Source: Methanobacteriota archaeon
GTDB lineage: Archaea > Thermoplasmatota > Poseidoniia > Poseidoniales > Thalassarchaeaceae
NCBI GenBank assembly: GCA_002712645.1
Contig: PAUH01000015.1
Span: 24,101 to 30,870, forward strand
Direction of reading: 5' to 3'
DNA length: 6,770 bases
The translations under genes were made by a program, and so were the position numbers. Below are positions 1 through 6,063 of this stretch, piece after piece (the first letter of the stretch is position 1; every line of letters starts with the position of its first letter). The notes under the pieces were generated by a model. It was not told where the DNA came from. It saw only the letters and a list, made by a program, of their open reading frames with translations, and ran no database searches.

Positions 1-879
1 CCTCACGATCCTTGTACGGCATTACTGGTCAATGGCCGCGTGACCTTGCCAGGATCTACAAGGATAGACCGCCTTTCCAATGGGAGGCCCGGCCCGGTGA
101 TGTTGACTATAGAGCCACTTCCCGGATATGATGTGCTGAGAGACTTGTGCGTTGATTTCGACGGATTACTAAAGAAGCGAGAAACTGCTTCGATCTGGCA
201 TGTTTCGAAAACCAGGGAGGCAGTAAAGTCTGAGCAAGGAATAGCCATCGGGTCGATGGAGCCCTTCAAGGCAGCTGAGTTGCATTCAATGTCCAATCAT
301 GCCGGCCCCCAAGTCATACACTCATGTTCCGATGCTGTGGCTTACGCCGACTCGTATCTCGGCCCCTCGGTGTGCCTAGATTTGTGGGTTAGAAGATGCG
401 ATCCACGTACATCTGATAAGAGGATAAGTGCGATTGATACCATCTTAGCAGGAGCGGATACAATTTTGGCTGAGACGGACATGGCGCCATTCGGAAGGCA
501 ACCTCTTGCCGGACGCGATATTCAAGCAGCTCTGTTGAGCGCCAGGACACGAGCTTTGGAGGTCAATGGTTTCAATGGACGCCATGGAAAACATGTTTGG
601 TGGTATGCATGGACTTTGAAGAGCAGCGGCAAAGTAAACGATACGGTACTTTACCGTCAAGTACTCGGTCCACTCGGGCTTCTCTCTAACCTCTCATCCG
701 GCGTCACTGCGAGAATGGTCACAGGATTCACAAGAACCGGTGGAAAGATGGTAAACGATATTCTGGCATTGGTTGCACCTCCAGCAGGATTAGGAAAGAT
801 GCCGAGGCAGTTCAACAAGAGAGTTGATAATCACCACGAGGTTGTATCAATTTTCAATAGTTTAGATCGAAGATTCTGA
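1..879 (+). CDS. SdhB/TfrB/HdrC-like iron-sulfur subunit homologue lacking cluster cysteines (5'-partial)
   Basis: The reading frame is open from base 1 and ends in TGA at 877-879, so the N-terminus lies outside the window; the internal GTG at base 40 is not a credible start. Numbering visible residues from base 1, the end of a 2Fe-2S ferredoxin domain (residues 1-60) is recognised by the SdhB-like run around IEPLPGYDVLRDL (37-49). A bacterioferredoxin-like two-cluster domain follows, with the LGP motif of SdhB at 120-122, then an HdrC-like tail (about 180-292). In relatives this subunit passes electrons from a flavoprotein to an HdrB-type or membrane partner. Here the CxxCxxCxxxC positions read N99, G102, V105, C109 and E158, M161, F164, P168, and the 2Fe-2S ligand positions read D3, T6 and G18. 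The fold family is fairly sure, but electron-transfer function is doubtful. A structural subunit or pseudo-enzyme is my inference. The next gene starts 11 bases downstream and is probably co-transcribed. Confidence 0.72.
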   Translation, partial: PHDPCTALLVNGRVTLPGSTRIDRLSNGRPGPVMLTIEPLPGYDVLRDLCVDFDGLLKKRETASIWHVSKTREAVKSEQGIAIGSMEPFKAAELHSMSNHAGPQVIHSCSDAVAYADSYLGPSVCLDLWVRRCDPRTSDKRISAIDTILAGADTILAETDMAPFGRQPLAGRDIQAALLSARTRALEVNGFNGRHGKHVWWYAWTLKSSGKVNDTVLYRQVLGPLGLLSNLSSGVTARMVTGFTRTGGKMVNDILALVAPPAGLGKMPRQFNKRVDNHHEVVSIFNSLDRRF

Positions 880-890
880 GGTCATCGAAT

Positions 891-1751
891 ATGCCAATCC
901 AATTTGCATATCATCCGGGAAATGTGGCACACAGCAGCGCTCCCGAAGTTGATGAGACTATGCGCGCAGCTTGTCGATCACTCGGCATCGGACTCGTCGA
1001 TTTACCTGGTGCAACCAGCTGTGGGGCAGGGATACTCGGACAGGCAAATCGCTCCCTTCAGGTAACCCTGAATGCCAGGACAATGTCGATGGCAGAAGAC
1101 CTAGGGCTGGATATAATCACCCCCTGTGCCACTACCGCTGCAACACTCTATGAAGATCTGAATATGTTGAAATCTGATCTTAATATGATGGGCACTGTTA
1201 ACACTACTCTTGAGAAGACAACCGGGAGAACGTTAGAGGGCACTGTTCGGATACGACACTTGCTCCAAGTTCTCGTTGAAGATATTGGATTGGAGGCATT
1301 TTCAAAGAAAGTCAAGAATCCAATTCGCTCCAAACTGGCCCCGTACTACGGGCCAAATCTCCAGCAGGAGGGGCTGATAGGCGGAGATGATGTTTTTGAC
1401 CCATGGTATCTAGAATCAATCATAGAATCTTCCGGAGGCACTCCTGTAAGGTATCCCTCCCGGACCTCTTCAGCAGGTACCCCTGGATTGTTCTCAGAAG
1501 AGCAGACCGTATTACGCCAATCAGCTACAATACTTTCAGAGGCCAAAGTCGGTGGCGCTAAGATGCTTATCAGCGCCTGTACCCTATCCCACGGGGTTCT
1601 CGATATCTACCAGGGCAAGGCCTCTAGATCAACGGGATTGAATACGAATTTGCCTGTAGTGCATCTTTCCGAGTACGTTGCATTCGTCACCGGAAATTTC
1701 CCAAAAAGACTTGCGATGCTCAAAACCAGACTCGCTGTAATCGGCGATTGA
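891..1751 (+). CDS. HdrB/SdhE-like CCG-domain protein with most cluster cysteines replaced
   Basis: This 286-residue protein has the length and layout of HdrB (CoB-CoM heterodisulfide reductase subunit B) and of SdhE/TfrB C-terminal domains: two tandem CCG domains that normally bind noncubane [4Fe-4S] clusters. Framework motifs remain, including YHPG (7-10), PGATSCGAG (39-47), the helix before DLGLDIITPC (70-79), GTVRIRH (117-123), YYGPN (152-156) and ACTLSHGVLD (229-238). Of the ten canonical ligands I place only C44, C79 and C230; the others read N11, S43, T82, P155, S194, A195 and S233. The start follows a good Shine-Dalgarno (GAGGT, 878-882, 8 bases upstream) that overlaps the previous stop codon, so the pair is likely translationally linked. 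No signal peptide or membrane span is visible. Family assignment is good. Catalysis of the usual kind (heterodisulfide or quinone chemistry at the clusters) is unlikely. Confidence 0.75.
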   Translation: MPIQFAYHPGNVAHSSAPEVDETMRAACRSLGIGLVDLPGATSCGAGILGQANRSLQVTLNARTMSMAEDLGLDIITPCATTAATLYEDLNMLKSDLNMMGTVNTTLEKTTGRTLEGTVRIRHLLQVLVEDIGLEAFSKKVKNPIRSKLAPYYGPNLQQEGLIGGDDVFDPWYLESIIESSGGTPVRYPSRTSSAGTPGLFSEEQTVLRQSATILSEAKVGGAKMLISACTLSHGVLDIYQGKASRSTGLNTNLPVVHLSEYVAFVTGNFPKRLAMLKTRLAVIGD

Positions 1752-1767
1752 AACTGTATCAAAATCA

Positions 1768-3513
1768 TCATCTCTTGAAGTCTTCAAGACCGAATTGCCC
1801 CCTAGGTCGAAATGATGAAGGATCGGATAAAGACGAAACCTTTTGTTCTACATCATCAATGACTGTGGTAGGCCCCCTCTCTTCCGATAGATTCGCAGCA
1901 TGCCTTCTTCTTTCTTCCGAGATGAAGAAATCAGCTTTCACGAATTCAATACCCAGGTCTACGGTGAAAGAATCGAGTAGACTGTAATCTATGGGGCCAC
2001 TAGTAAGCCCTCTTCTGACTGAGTGAATAGACCTCTTCATGGCCAACTCTCGGCGCAGTGAGGCCGTAACCGCACCCTCATCTCTCGTCCCCTCTGCTAT
2101 GAGGACGACAACATCGCCTTGTCTTCTTCTTCCTGTTCGCCCCCTTCTCTGAATGGTTCGAGTTTCGCTTCCGACCGGCTCGTAGAAGATCACAAGATCT
2201 GCAGAGGGTATGTCTAGCCCCTCCTCCCCCACGGAAGTAGCAACTAGTATGTTGTAACGCCCCTCTCTGAATGAATTGATAGTCTCAATTTGCTCTCCTG
2301 AACTAAGTCCACTTTCCCCCCTGTTCGCCTGTCCGACGAATCTCACGGGATTCGCTCCGCTAATGTCGGAAAGGGCCTGGTGTATTGCTGAGACCGTATC
2401 TCGATATGTAGCGAATATGATTATCTTTCCACCCCTGTTCCTACGTAGGCGTTCAGCCACAAGCCTTCTGACTGAACCTATCTTGGTGTGCACTTCCTGC
2501 ATATCGTCAAGCTTTTCGATCAATGACCTGATTCTTCGATCTTTGAGCAGATCTCTACTGGATTTCTTCTTTGAATCCGAGTCTACAGATTTTCTTCTTA
2601 GGAACTCCCGTGCAGCCGCAACTCCCTGAGATAGGAGATGATTAATCAGATGATTCAGAGTCATAGCCAGAGCGATCCGAGAAACAGAAGCATATCCTGT
2701 CCCATCGCCTCTTCTTATTGCGGCTTGAGCACGTTCCATCGCACTTGACAGACCAGCATAGCCAATTGCCCCCTCATGCACATATCTCCCCAGTCGCCGC
2801 TCTACGTCCACTATGCTTCGCTGCCATCCACGTATCGGGGAGGCCAATTCAAGCAATTCATTGGGGACGTCAACACGGATTTCAACAATATCCAAGTCAG
2901 AGAGATATTCCTTCATCATCGGGTCGTCAGACGATCTCAGATGTATCCTGTCTATCGAAAGCCTGTTGCATATTGAGCGAACATGATCTCTAGAAAATCC
3001 CGGACTCGCAGTCATCGCAAGAATCCTCTCCCCGCCATTCTCCTTGTGGAGGTCTGCAGATAGCGCCATCGCATGATTGCCGACTGCATGGTGGGCCTCA
3101 TCGATGATCAGGAGACTAATGTCCGAGGGCACAATCAACCCGGACAAAACATCATTTCTGTAAATCTGAGGTGTAGTCACCACTATTCTGGAGACCTTCC
3201 ATACCTGTTCTCTCTTCCCAGGGGGCGTGGAACCCGTTAGAGAAACCGATTCAAAATCAGAAACCAACCATTCTGAGATAGTCCTTTGATGTTGATCGAC
3301 CAATCCTACTGTGGGTGCTATAATCACTATCGCACCTTTGTCCCTATGGAGAGTTTCAGCCATCGCCATGACTGCAACTGCTGTCTTTCCCCCTGCAGTA
3401 GGGTATACCAAAAGAGTCGATGAATGCAACGATTCTGCAACCCCTTCAAGCTGATATGCGCGGGCTTCAAGCAACCCCTCTCTCAAATTCGGATGAGCCA
3501 CTCTGGGACACAT
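1768..3513 (-). CDS. Hef/FANCM-family superfamily 2 helicase, without nuclease domain
   Basis: A 581-residue ATP-dependent DNA helicase or translocase resembling the helicase half of archaeal Hef, which processes stalled forks and branched DNA. RecA1 carries Q21 in a Q-motif-like position, Walker A PTAGGKT (38-44), APT (66-68), TPQ (114-116), DEAH (138-141) followed by HAVGN, and TAS (168-170). A helical insert (about 200-350) matches the Hef-type branched-DNA insert in position. RecA2 carries FATYRDT (367-373), FVGQ (392-395), GLSSGEQ (402-408), ATSVGEEGLDIP (425-436) and motif VI QRRGRTGR (455-462). Full-length euryarchaeal Hef continues into an XPF/ERCC4 nuclease and HhH region; here only about 75 residues follow the helicase core, ending in QFGLEDFKR, which resembles a PIP box. 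The ATG is preceded by AAGGA on the minus strand, 9 bases or so upstream. The gene diverges from the ribosomal operon and converges with the CCG gene. RIG-I/Dicer-type helicases are relatives, but the motif details favour Hef. Confidence 0.88.
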   Translation of the reverse strand: MCPRVAHPNLREGLLEARAYQLEGVAESLHSSTLLVYPTAGGKTAVAVMAMAETLHRDKGAIVIIAPTVGLVDQHQRTISEWLVSDFESVSLTGSTPPGKREQVWKVSRIVVTTPQIYRNDVLSGLIVPSDISLLIIDEAHHAVGNHAMALSADLHKENGGERILAMTASPGFSRDHVRSICNRLSIDRIHLRSSDDPMMKEYLSDLDIVEIRVDVPNELLELASPIRGWQRSIVDVERRLGRYVHEGAIGYAGLSSAMERAQAAIRRGDGTGYASVSRIALAMTLNHLINHLLSQGVAAAREFLRRKSVDSDSKKKSSRDLLKDRRIRSLIEKLDDMQEVHTKIGSVRRLVAERLRRNRGGKIIIFATYRDTVSAIHQALSDISGANPVRFVGQANRGESGLSSGEQIETINSFREGRYNILVATSVGEEGLDIPSADLVIFYEPVGSETRTIQRRGRTGRRRQGDVVVLIAEGTRDEGAVTASLRRELAMKRSIHSVRRGLTSGPIDYSLLDSFTVDLGIEFVKADFFISEERRRHAANLSEERGPTTVIDDVEQKVSSLSDPSSFRPRGQFGLEDFKR

Positions 3514-3538
3514 ATTCGTAAGTCCTTTGAAACCACGG

Positions 3539-3547
3539 TTCTAAAGC
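3539..3547 (-). promoter_or_regulatory. Possible TATA element for the helicase gene
   Basis: On the minus strand this reads GCTTTAGAA, a weak match to the archaeal TATA box. It is centred about 30 bases before the helicase ATG, which would give a very short leader. An AAGGA Shine-Dalgarno lies between the two. This is inferred from spacing and composition only; such AT-rich matches occur often by chance. Confidence 0.22.
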
Positions 3548-3594
3548 ATTCCAATCGAGTGATGTCTAGCCTGATTGATATTGGCGCCATCCGA

Positions 3595-3607
3595 TTCTTT
3601 CATAAAT
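3595..3607 (+). promoter_or_regulatory. Possible TATA element for the ribosomal protein operon
   Basis: TTTCATAAAT (3598-3607) is the best TATA-like run on the plus strand between the helicase and uL3. Transcription would start about 25 bases downstream, near 3625-3632, leaving a leader of about 165 bases before the uL3 start. An 8-base perfect palindrome, TGGCGCCA (3582-3589), sits 8 bases upstream of the TTTCATAAAT core. The assignment is from sequence appearance alone. Confidence 0.35.
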
Positions 3608-3659
3608 GGAAGGCAGGTCGCAAAGCCGCTCGTAACGAGGAGTACCAGACACCATAGGG

Positions 3660-3787
3660 CTCTGTGAACGCATCCCAAGGCCGTCGAACCCCACTCGGGG
3701 TCGTATGCCGGTGTCACGGTCCTCTCCGTTCGCTACGGGCCCGGTGTAGGCCGTTTAGGCGGTTCTGCGGCGGTTATGAAAAAGGAG
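3660..3787 (+). promoter_or_regulatory. GC-rich, potentially structured mRNA leader of uL3
   Basis: By hand count bases 3661-3780 are 76/120 G+C (63%), against 26/60 (43%) at 3541-3600. Bases 3680-3690 can pair with 3761-3771 in an 11-position helix with one U-G pair and one mismatch. It encloses several smaller hairpins: ACCCC/GGGGT around ACTC (3689-3702), CCGT/ACGG around TCGCT (3726-3738), and the mutually exclusive alternatives ACGG 3716-3719 with CCGT 3726-3729 and GGCC 3738-3741 with GGCC 3749-3752. CCGGTGT occurs twice (3708-3714 and 3741-3747). The structure ends just before the uL3 Shine-Dalgarno (AAAGGAG, 3781-3787). A leader that a ribosomal protein could bind for autoregulation would fit, but I recognise no known RNA family. 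It could instead be an unannotated small RNA. Confidence 0.4.
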
Positions 3788-3795
3788 ACCTGAAT

Positions 3796-4872
3796 ATGGC
3801 CGACAAGCACCGACCACGACGTGGCAGCATGGGCTTTAGCCCACGTAAGCGAGCCAATCGGCCGTATGGAACTATCACGGCATGGCCTGATGTTTCTGCA
3901 GACAGCATTCGCGTTCAGGGTTTTGCTGGTTGGAAAGCCGGCATGACACACGTTCTAGTTCAGAATACGAATCCAACATCAACCAGCGCAGGTCAAGAAG
4001 TAAGAAGAGCGGTCACCGTAGTCGAAACTCCTCCGATGAAGGTTCTCGGTGTACGTGGATATGTTATGGACCCATATGGTCTGCGAACTGCTGGAGAGGT
4101 TTGGTGCGAACCAGATGACCTTCCAAGCGGAATCACCCCGAGACTGGCCAACGCAACTCGTGGAGAAAGAGATGCTTCTGAGGGCCGGAAGCCAGCCAAG
4201 CGAGCTGGCAGAATACCCAAGAGGACTGCAGGATTCAATCAGGCAGCCTATGATGCACTCCTTGCGAGCGAACTCGTCGAAGTTCGAATAATCGCTGCAA
4301 CACAGCCACAACTGGTCAGCGGCACTTCGAGCAAGACGGCCGAGATCATGGAACTCAATCTCACTGGGGGAACAACCTCTGAGAAATTAGAATGGGCCCG
4401 TGAAAGATTGGGGTCCGACATAACGATCGATGACGTCTGGGAGGACGGCCAAGAGATAGATGTAATAGGAATCACAAAAGGCAAGGGATTCCAAGGATCA
4501 GTCAAGCGATGGGGCGTGAAGTTACTCAGCCACAAGAACAGCAAGAGACGACGTCAGGCAGGTAACCTTGGTGACTTCGGAACGGGCTACGTGCGTTCTA
4601 CAGTCCCCCAGGCAGGTCAAGTCGGCTATCACCAAAGAACTGAATTGAATAAGCGCCTTTTGAGGATATCTGACCCGGAGAATAATGAGATAACCCCCGC
4701 AGGAGGCTTCCTAAATTACGGGGAGGTTCGGAACTCGTATGTCCTTGTCCAGGGGAGCCTACCCGGTCCAGCAAAGCGCCTTCTTCGTCTCCGCGACCCC
4801 ATCCGCCCAAGGAAAAATACCCATCCTGTGAGTCTGGCCTATGTGAGTACGGCATCGAAGCAGGGAGTGTGA
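3796..4872 (+). CDS. rpl3: 50S ribosomal protein L3 (uL3), archaeal type
   Basis: Large-subunit protein uL3, which sits near the peptidyl-transferase centre and organises 23S rRNA early in assembly. The 358 residues open with the archaeal/eukaryotic signature HRPRRGSMGFSPRKRA (5-20), followed by GWKAGMTHVLV, and carry the core motif GITKGKGFQGSVKRWG (from residue 225) and the downstream GNLG and VGYHQRTELNKR segments. Length is near or slightly above that usual for archaea. I chose ATG 3796 because AAAGGAG lies 8 bases upstream and the protein then begins at the conserved N-terminus. The frame is open back to a GTG at 3664, but that extension is Arg/Cys-rich, falls in the GC-rich leader and looks unlike L3. 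uL4 begins 4 bases after the stop. It is the first gene of the archaeal S10-type operon, probably driven from the upstream intergenic region. Confidence 0.97.
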   Translation: MADKHRPRRGSMGFSPRKRANRPYGTITAWPDVSADSIRVQGFAGWKAGMTHVLVQNTNPTSTSAGQEVRRAVTVVETPPMKVLGVRGYVMDPYGLRTAGEVWCEPDDLPSGITPRLANATRGERDASEGRKPAKRAGRIPKRTAGFNQAAYDALLASELVEVRIIAATQPQLVSGTSSKTAEIMELNLTGGTTSEKLEWARERLGSDITIDDVWEDGQEIDVIGITKGKGFQGSVKRWGVKLLSHKNSKRRRQAGNLGDFGTGYVRSTVPQAGQVGYHQRTELNKRLLRISDPENNEITPAGGFLNYGEVRNSYVLVQGSLPGPAKRLLRLRDPIRPRKNTHPVSLAYVSTASKQGV

Positions 4873-4876
4873 TTGA

Positions 4877-5755
4877 ATGAAGGCAACCTCATACTCTCTA
4901 AATAATGAAATCTCACAGATAGAGGTTGATGCAGGCCTTCTTTCAGAGACATATGAGGTTTCAGCAGAGAACGGGTCAAAAGTCGACCTGCCTGAATCAT
5001 TCTCATCTGATATCCGCGAAGATATGGTGAGAGACGCAGTCCACTCGTCAAGAGCAAATAGGCGTCAGCCCTATGGGCATAGAACACACGACGGCAAGAA
5101 GGCCCCACAAGCTGGAATGAAGCATTCCGTGGAATGGTGGGGCAAGGGACGAGGCGTTTCTAGAATCATGAGAAAGACGGGTCAGAGAACAGCAGCTCAA
5201 AACCCCCACACGAGAGGAGGGAGAAGAGCCCATGGCCCTCTCGTGGAGAAAGACTGGAGCATGAAATTCAACACCAAGCAGAAGAGAATCGCCAGAGACT
5301 CCGCTATCGCAGCAACCTGCAATGCCGAAATCGTCGCATCAAGGGGTCATCGATTCGATGAATCGCTCAGATTCCCTATAATAATTGACAAGTACACTGA
5401 AGTCAAAGATGGCCAATCAGATGCCCACGATCCTGAGTCAATCCCCCTCGCATACGCAACAAGAAAATTTGTTGCTATGATGCAAGGGCTAGGCCTGGGT
5501 GACGATCTTGACAGGGCCAAGAACGGCCGCTCAATACGAGCTGGAAAGGGCAAGATGAGGGGCCGAAGAAGAAGGACTCCAAAATCAGTCCTTCTGGTAG
5601 TATCGCAGACAGGAGCACTCTCCAAGGCGGCTCGAAACGTACCAGGGGTCGATGTTGTTGCCGCAAGAGATCTGTGCGCAGAAGATCTTGCACCGGGCGG
5701 AGATATCGGGCGTCTAACCGTTTGGACCAAGAAGGCAATAGAGGAGATGAGGTGA
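4877..5755 (+). CDS. rpl4: 50S ribosomal protein L4 (uL4), archaeal type
   Basis: Large-subunit protein uL4, whose extended loop lines the peptide exit tunnel. Recognisable blocks are RANRRQPYG (59-67), the basic loop with WGKGRGVSR and GGRRAHGP, KRIARDSAIAATCNAEIVASRGHRFD, and RAGKGKMRGRRRRTPKS (from 221), then APGGDIGRLTVWT near the C-terminus. At 292 residues it is longer than the roughly 250-270 common in archaea. The extra length is mostly an acidic N-terminal stretch (about 15-40) and a segment in the tunnel loop (about 68-85). The start overlaps TTGAATG just after the uL3 stop, with AGGGAG as a modest Shine-Dalgarno, so coupling to uL3 translation is likely. In bacteria L4 autoregulates the S10 operon; whether this one acts on its leader is unknown. 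Confidence 0.97.
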   Translation: MKATSYSLNNEISQIEVDAGLLSETYEVSAENGSKVDLPESFSSDIREDMVRDAVHSSRANRRQPYGHRTHDGKKAPQAGMKHSVEWWGKGRGVSRIMRKTGQRTAAQNPHTRGGRRAHGPLVEKDWSMKFNTKQKRIARDSAIAATCNAEIVASRGHRFDESLRFPIIIDKYTEVKDGQSDAHDPESIPLAYATRKFVAMMQGLGLGDDLDRAKNGRSIRAGKGKMRGRRRRTPKSVLLVVSQTGALSKAARNVPGVDVVAARDLCAEDLAPGGDIGRLTVWTKKAIEEMR

Positions 5756-5760
5756 ATACT

Positions 5761-6051
5761 ATGGTCGACCCTTATGCAGTAATACAAATGCCTTGGATCA
5801 CGGAAAAGACCCTCGAAGCTAGGAGGATCGCCGACGGCGACGACCGACGTCAGCAGAATAACAACAGACTTGAGTTCATAGTAAGACGCGAGTCAACAAA
5901 GCCGCAGATCAAGGAAGCTGTAGAGGCCCTTCTCGACGTGAAGGTCTCAAAAGTCAATACACGTATCACAAGAACAGGCAAGCACGCCAGCGTCCGTCTT
6001 GCAGATGGTTATGATGCAGAAGAAGCCGCATTGAAACTAGGAGCATTCTGA
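5761..6051 (+). CDS. rpl23: 50S ribosomal protein L23 (uL23), archaeal type
   Basis: Large-subunit protein uL23, which binds 23S rRNA beside the tunnel exit and forms part of the docking site for SRP and other nascent-chain factors. The 96 residues show the family pattern: a start-proximal WITEKT (12-17), then LEFIVRRESTKPQIKEAVEALLDVKVSKVNT and the C-terminal DAEEAALKLGAF. A hydrophilic insert (about 22-35, rich in D, R, Q and N) between the first helix and first strand makes it about ten residues longer than the usual archaeal protein. ATG 5761 is chosen because GAGGTG (5749-5754), overlapping the uL4 stop, lies 6 bases upstream and the product starts at the conserved N-terminus. An in-frame GTG further upstream lies inside uL4 and is rejected. 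Fourth-gene uL2 follows after 12 bases. Confidence 0.95.
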   Translation: MVDPYAVIQMPWITEKTLEARRIADGDDRRQQNNNRLEFIVRRESTKPQIKEAVEALLDVKVSKVNTRITRTGKHASVRLADGYDAEEAALKLGAF

Positions 6052-6056
6052 GGAGG
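6050..6056 (+). promoter_or_regulatory. Strong Shine-Dalgarno before uL2
   Basis: GAGGAGG overlaps the uL23 stop codon and stands 7 bases before the uL2 ATG. It is the strongest ribosome binding site in the window and settles the uL2 start at 6064. Confidence 0.8.
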
Positions 6057-6063
6057 CATATTC

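Noticed and set aside
1752..1767. Terminator between the convergent CCG and helicase genes
   Set aside because: The 16-base gap has neither a T-run on either strand nor a hairpin; termination must occur within the opposing gene or is not visible.
2276..2629. Long plus-strand ORF inside the helicase gene
   Set aside because: It is a shadow of the helicase coding frame, whose motifs are all present and intact on the other strand.
3557..3585. C/D box-like sRNA elements (GTGATGT followed by CTGA)
   Set aside because: The boxes are only a few bases apart and no C'/D' pair follows, so no guide RNA geometry exists.
3424..3657. Plus-strand ORF of 77 codons across the helicase start and intergenic region
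   Set aside because: Half of it is antisense to the conserved helicase N-terminus, it has no ribosome binding site and no recognisable protein features.
3640..3750. Possible tRNA: a TTCGCTA loop in a CCG/CGG stem, with ACACC and GGTGT that could form an acceptor stem
   Set aside because: The loop lacks the required A at the T-loop position, the acceptor pairing is only five bases, and no convincing anticodon or D arm could be built. The minus strand GGTTCGA also lacks a pairing 3' stem.
5674..5760. Upstream GTG start for uL23
   Set aside because: It would overlap uL4 by 82 bases and add residues absent from the family; ATG 5761 has a proper Shine-Dalgarno.
5347..5787. Minus-strand ORF of 146 codons opposite uL4
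   Set aside because: Antisense to the highly conserved C-terminal part of uL4; no start signal or family resemblance.
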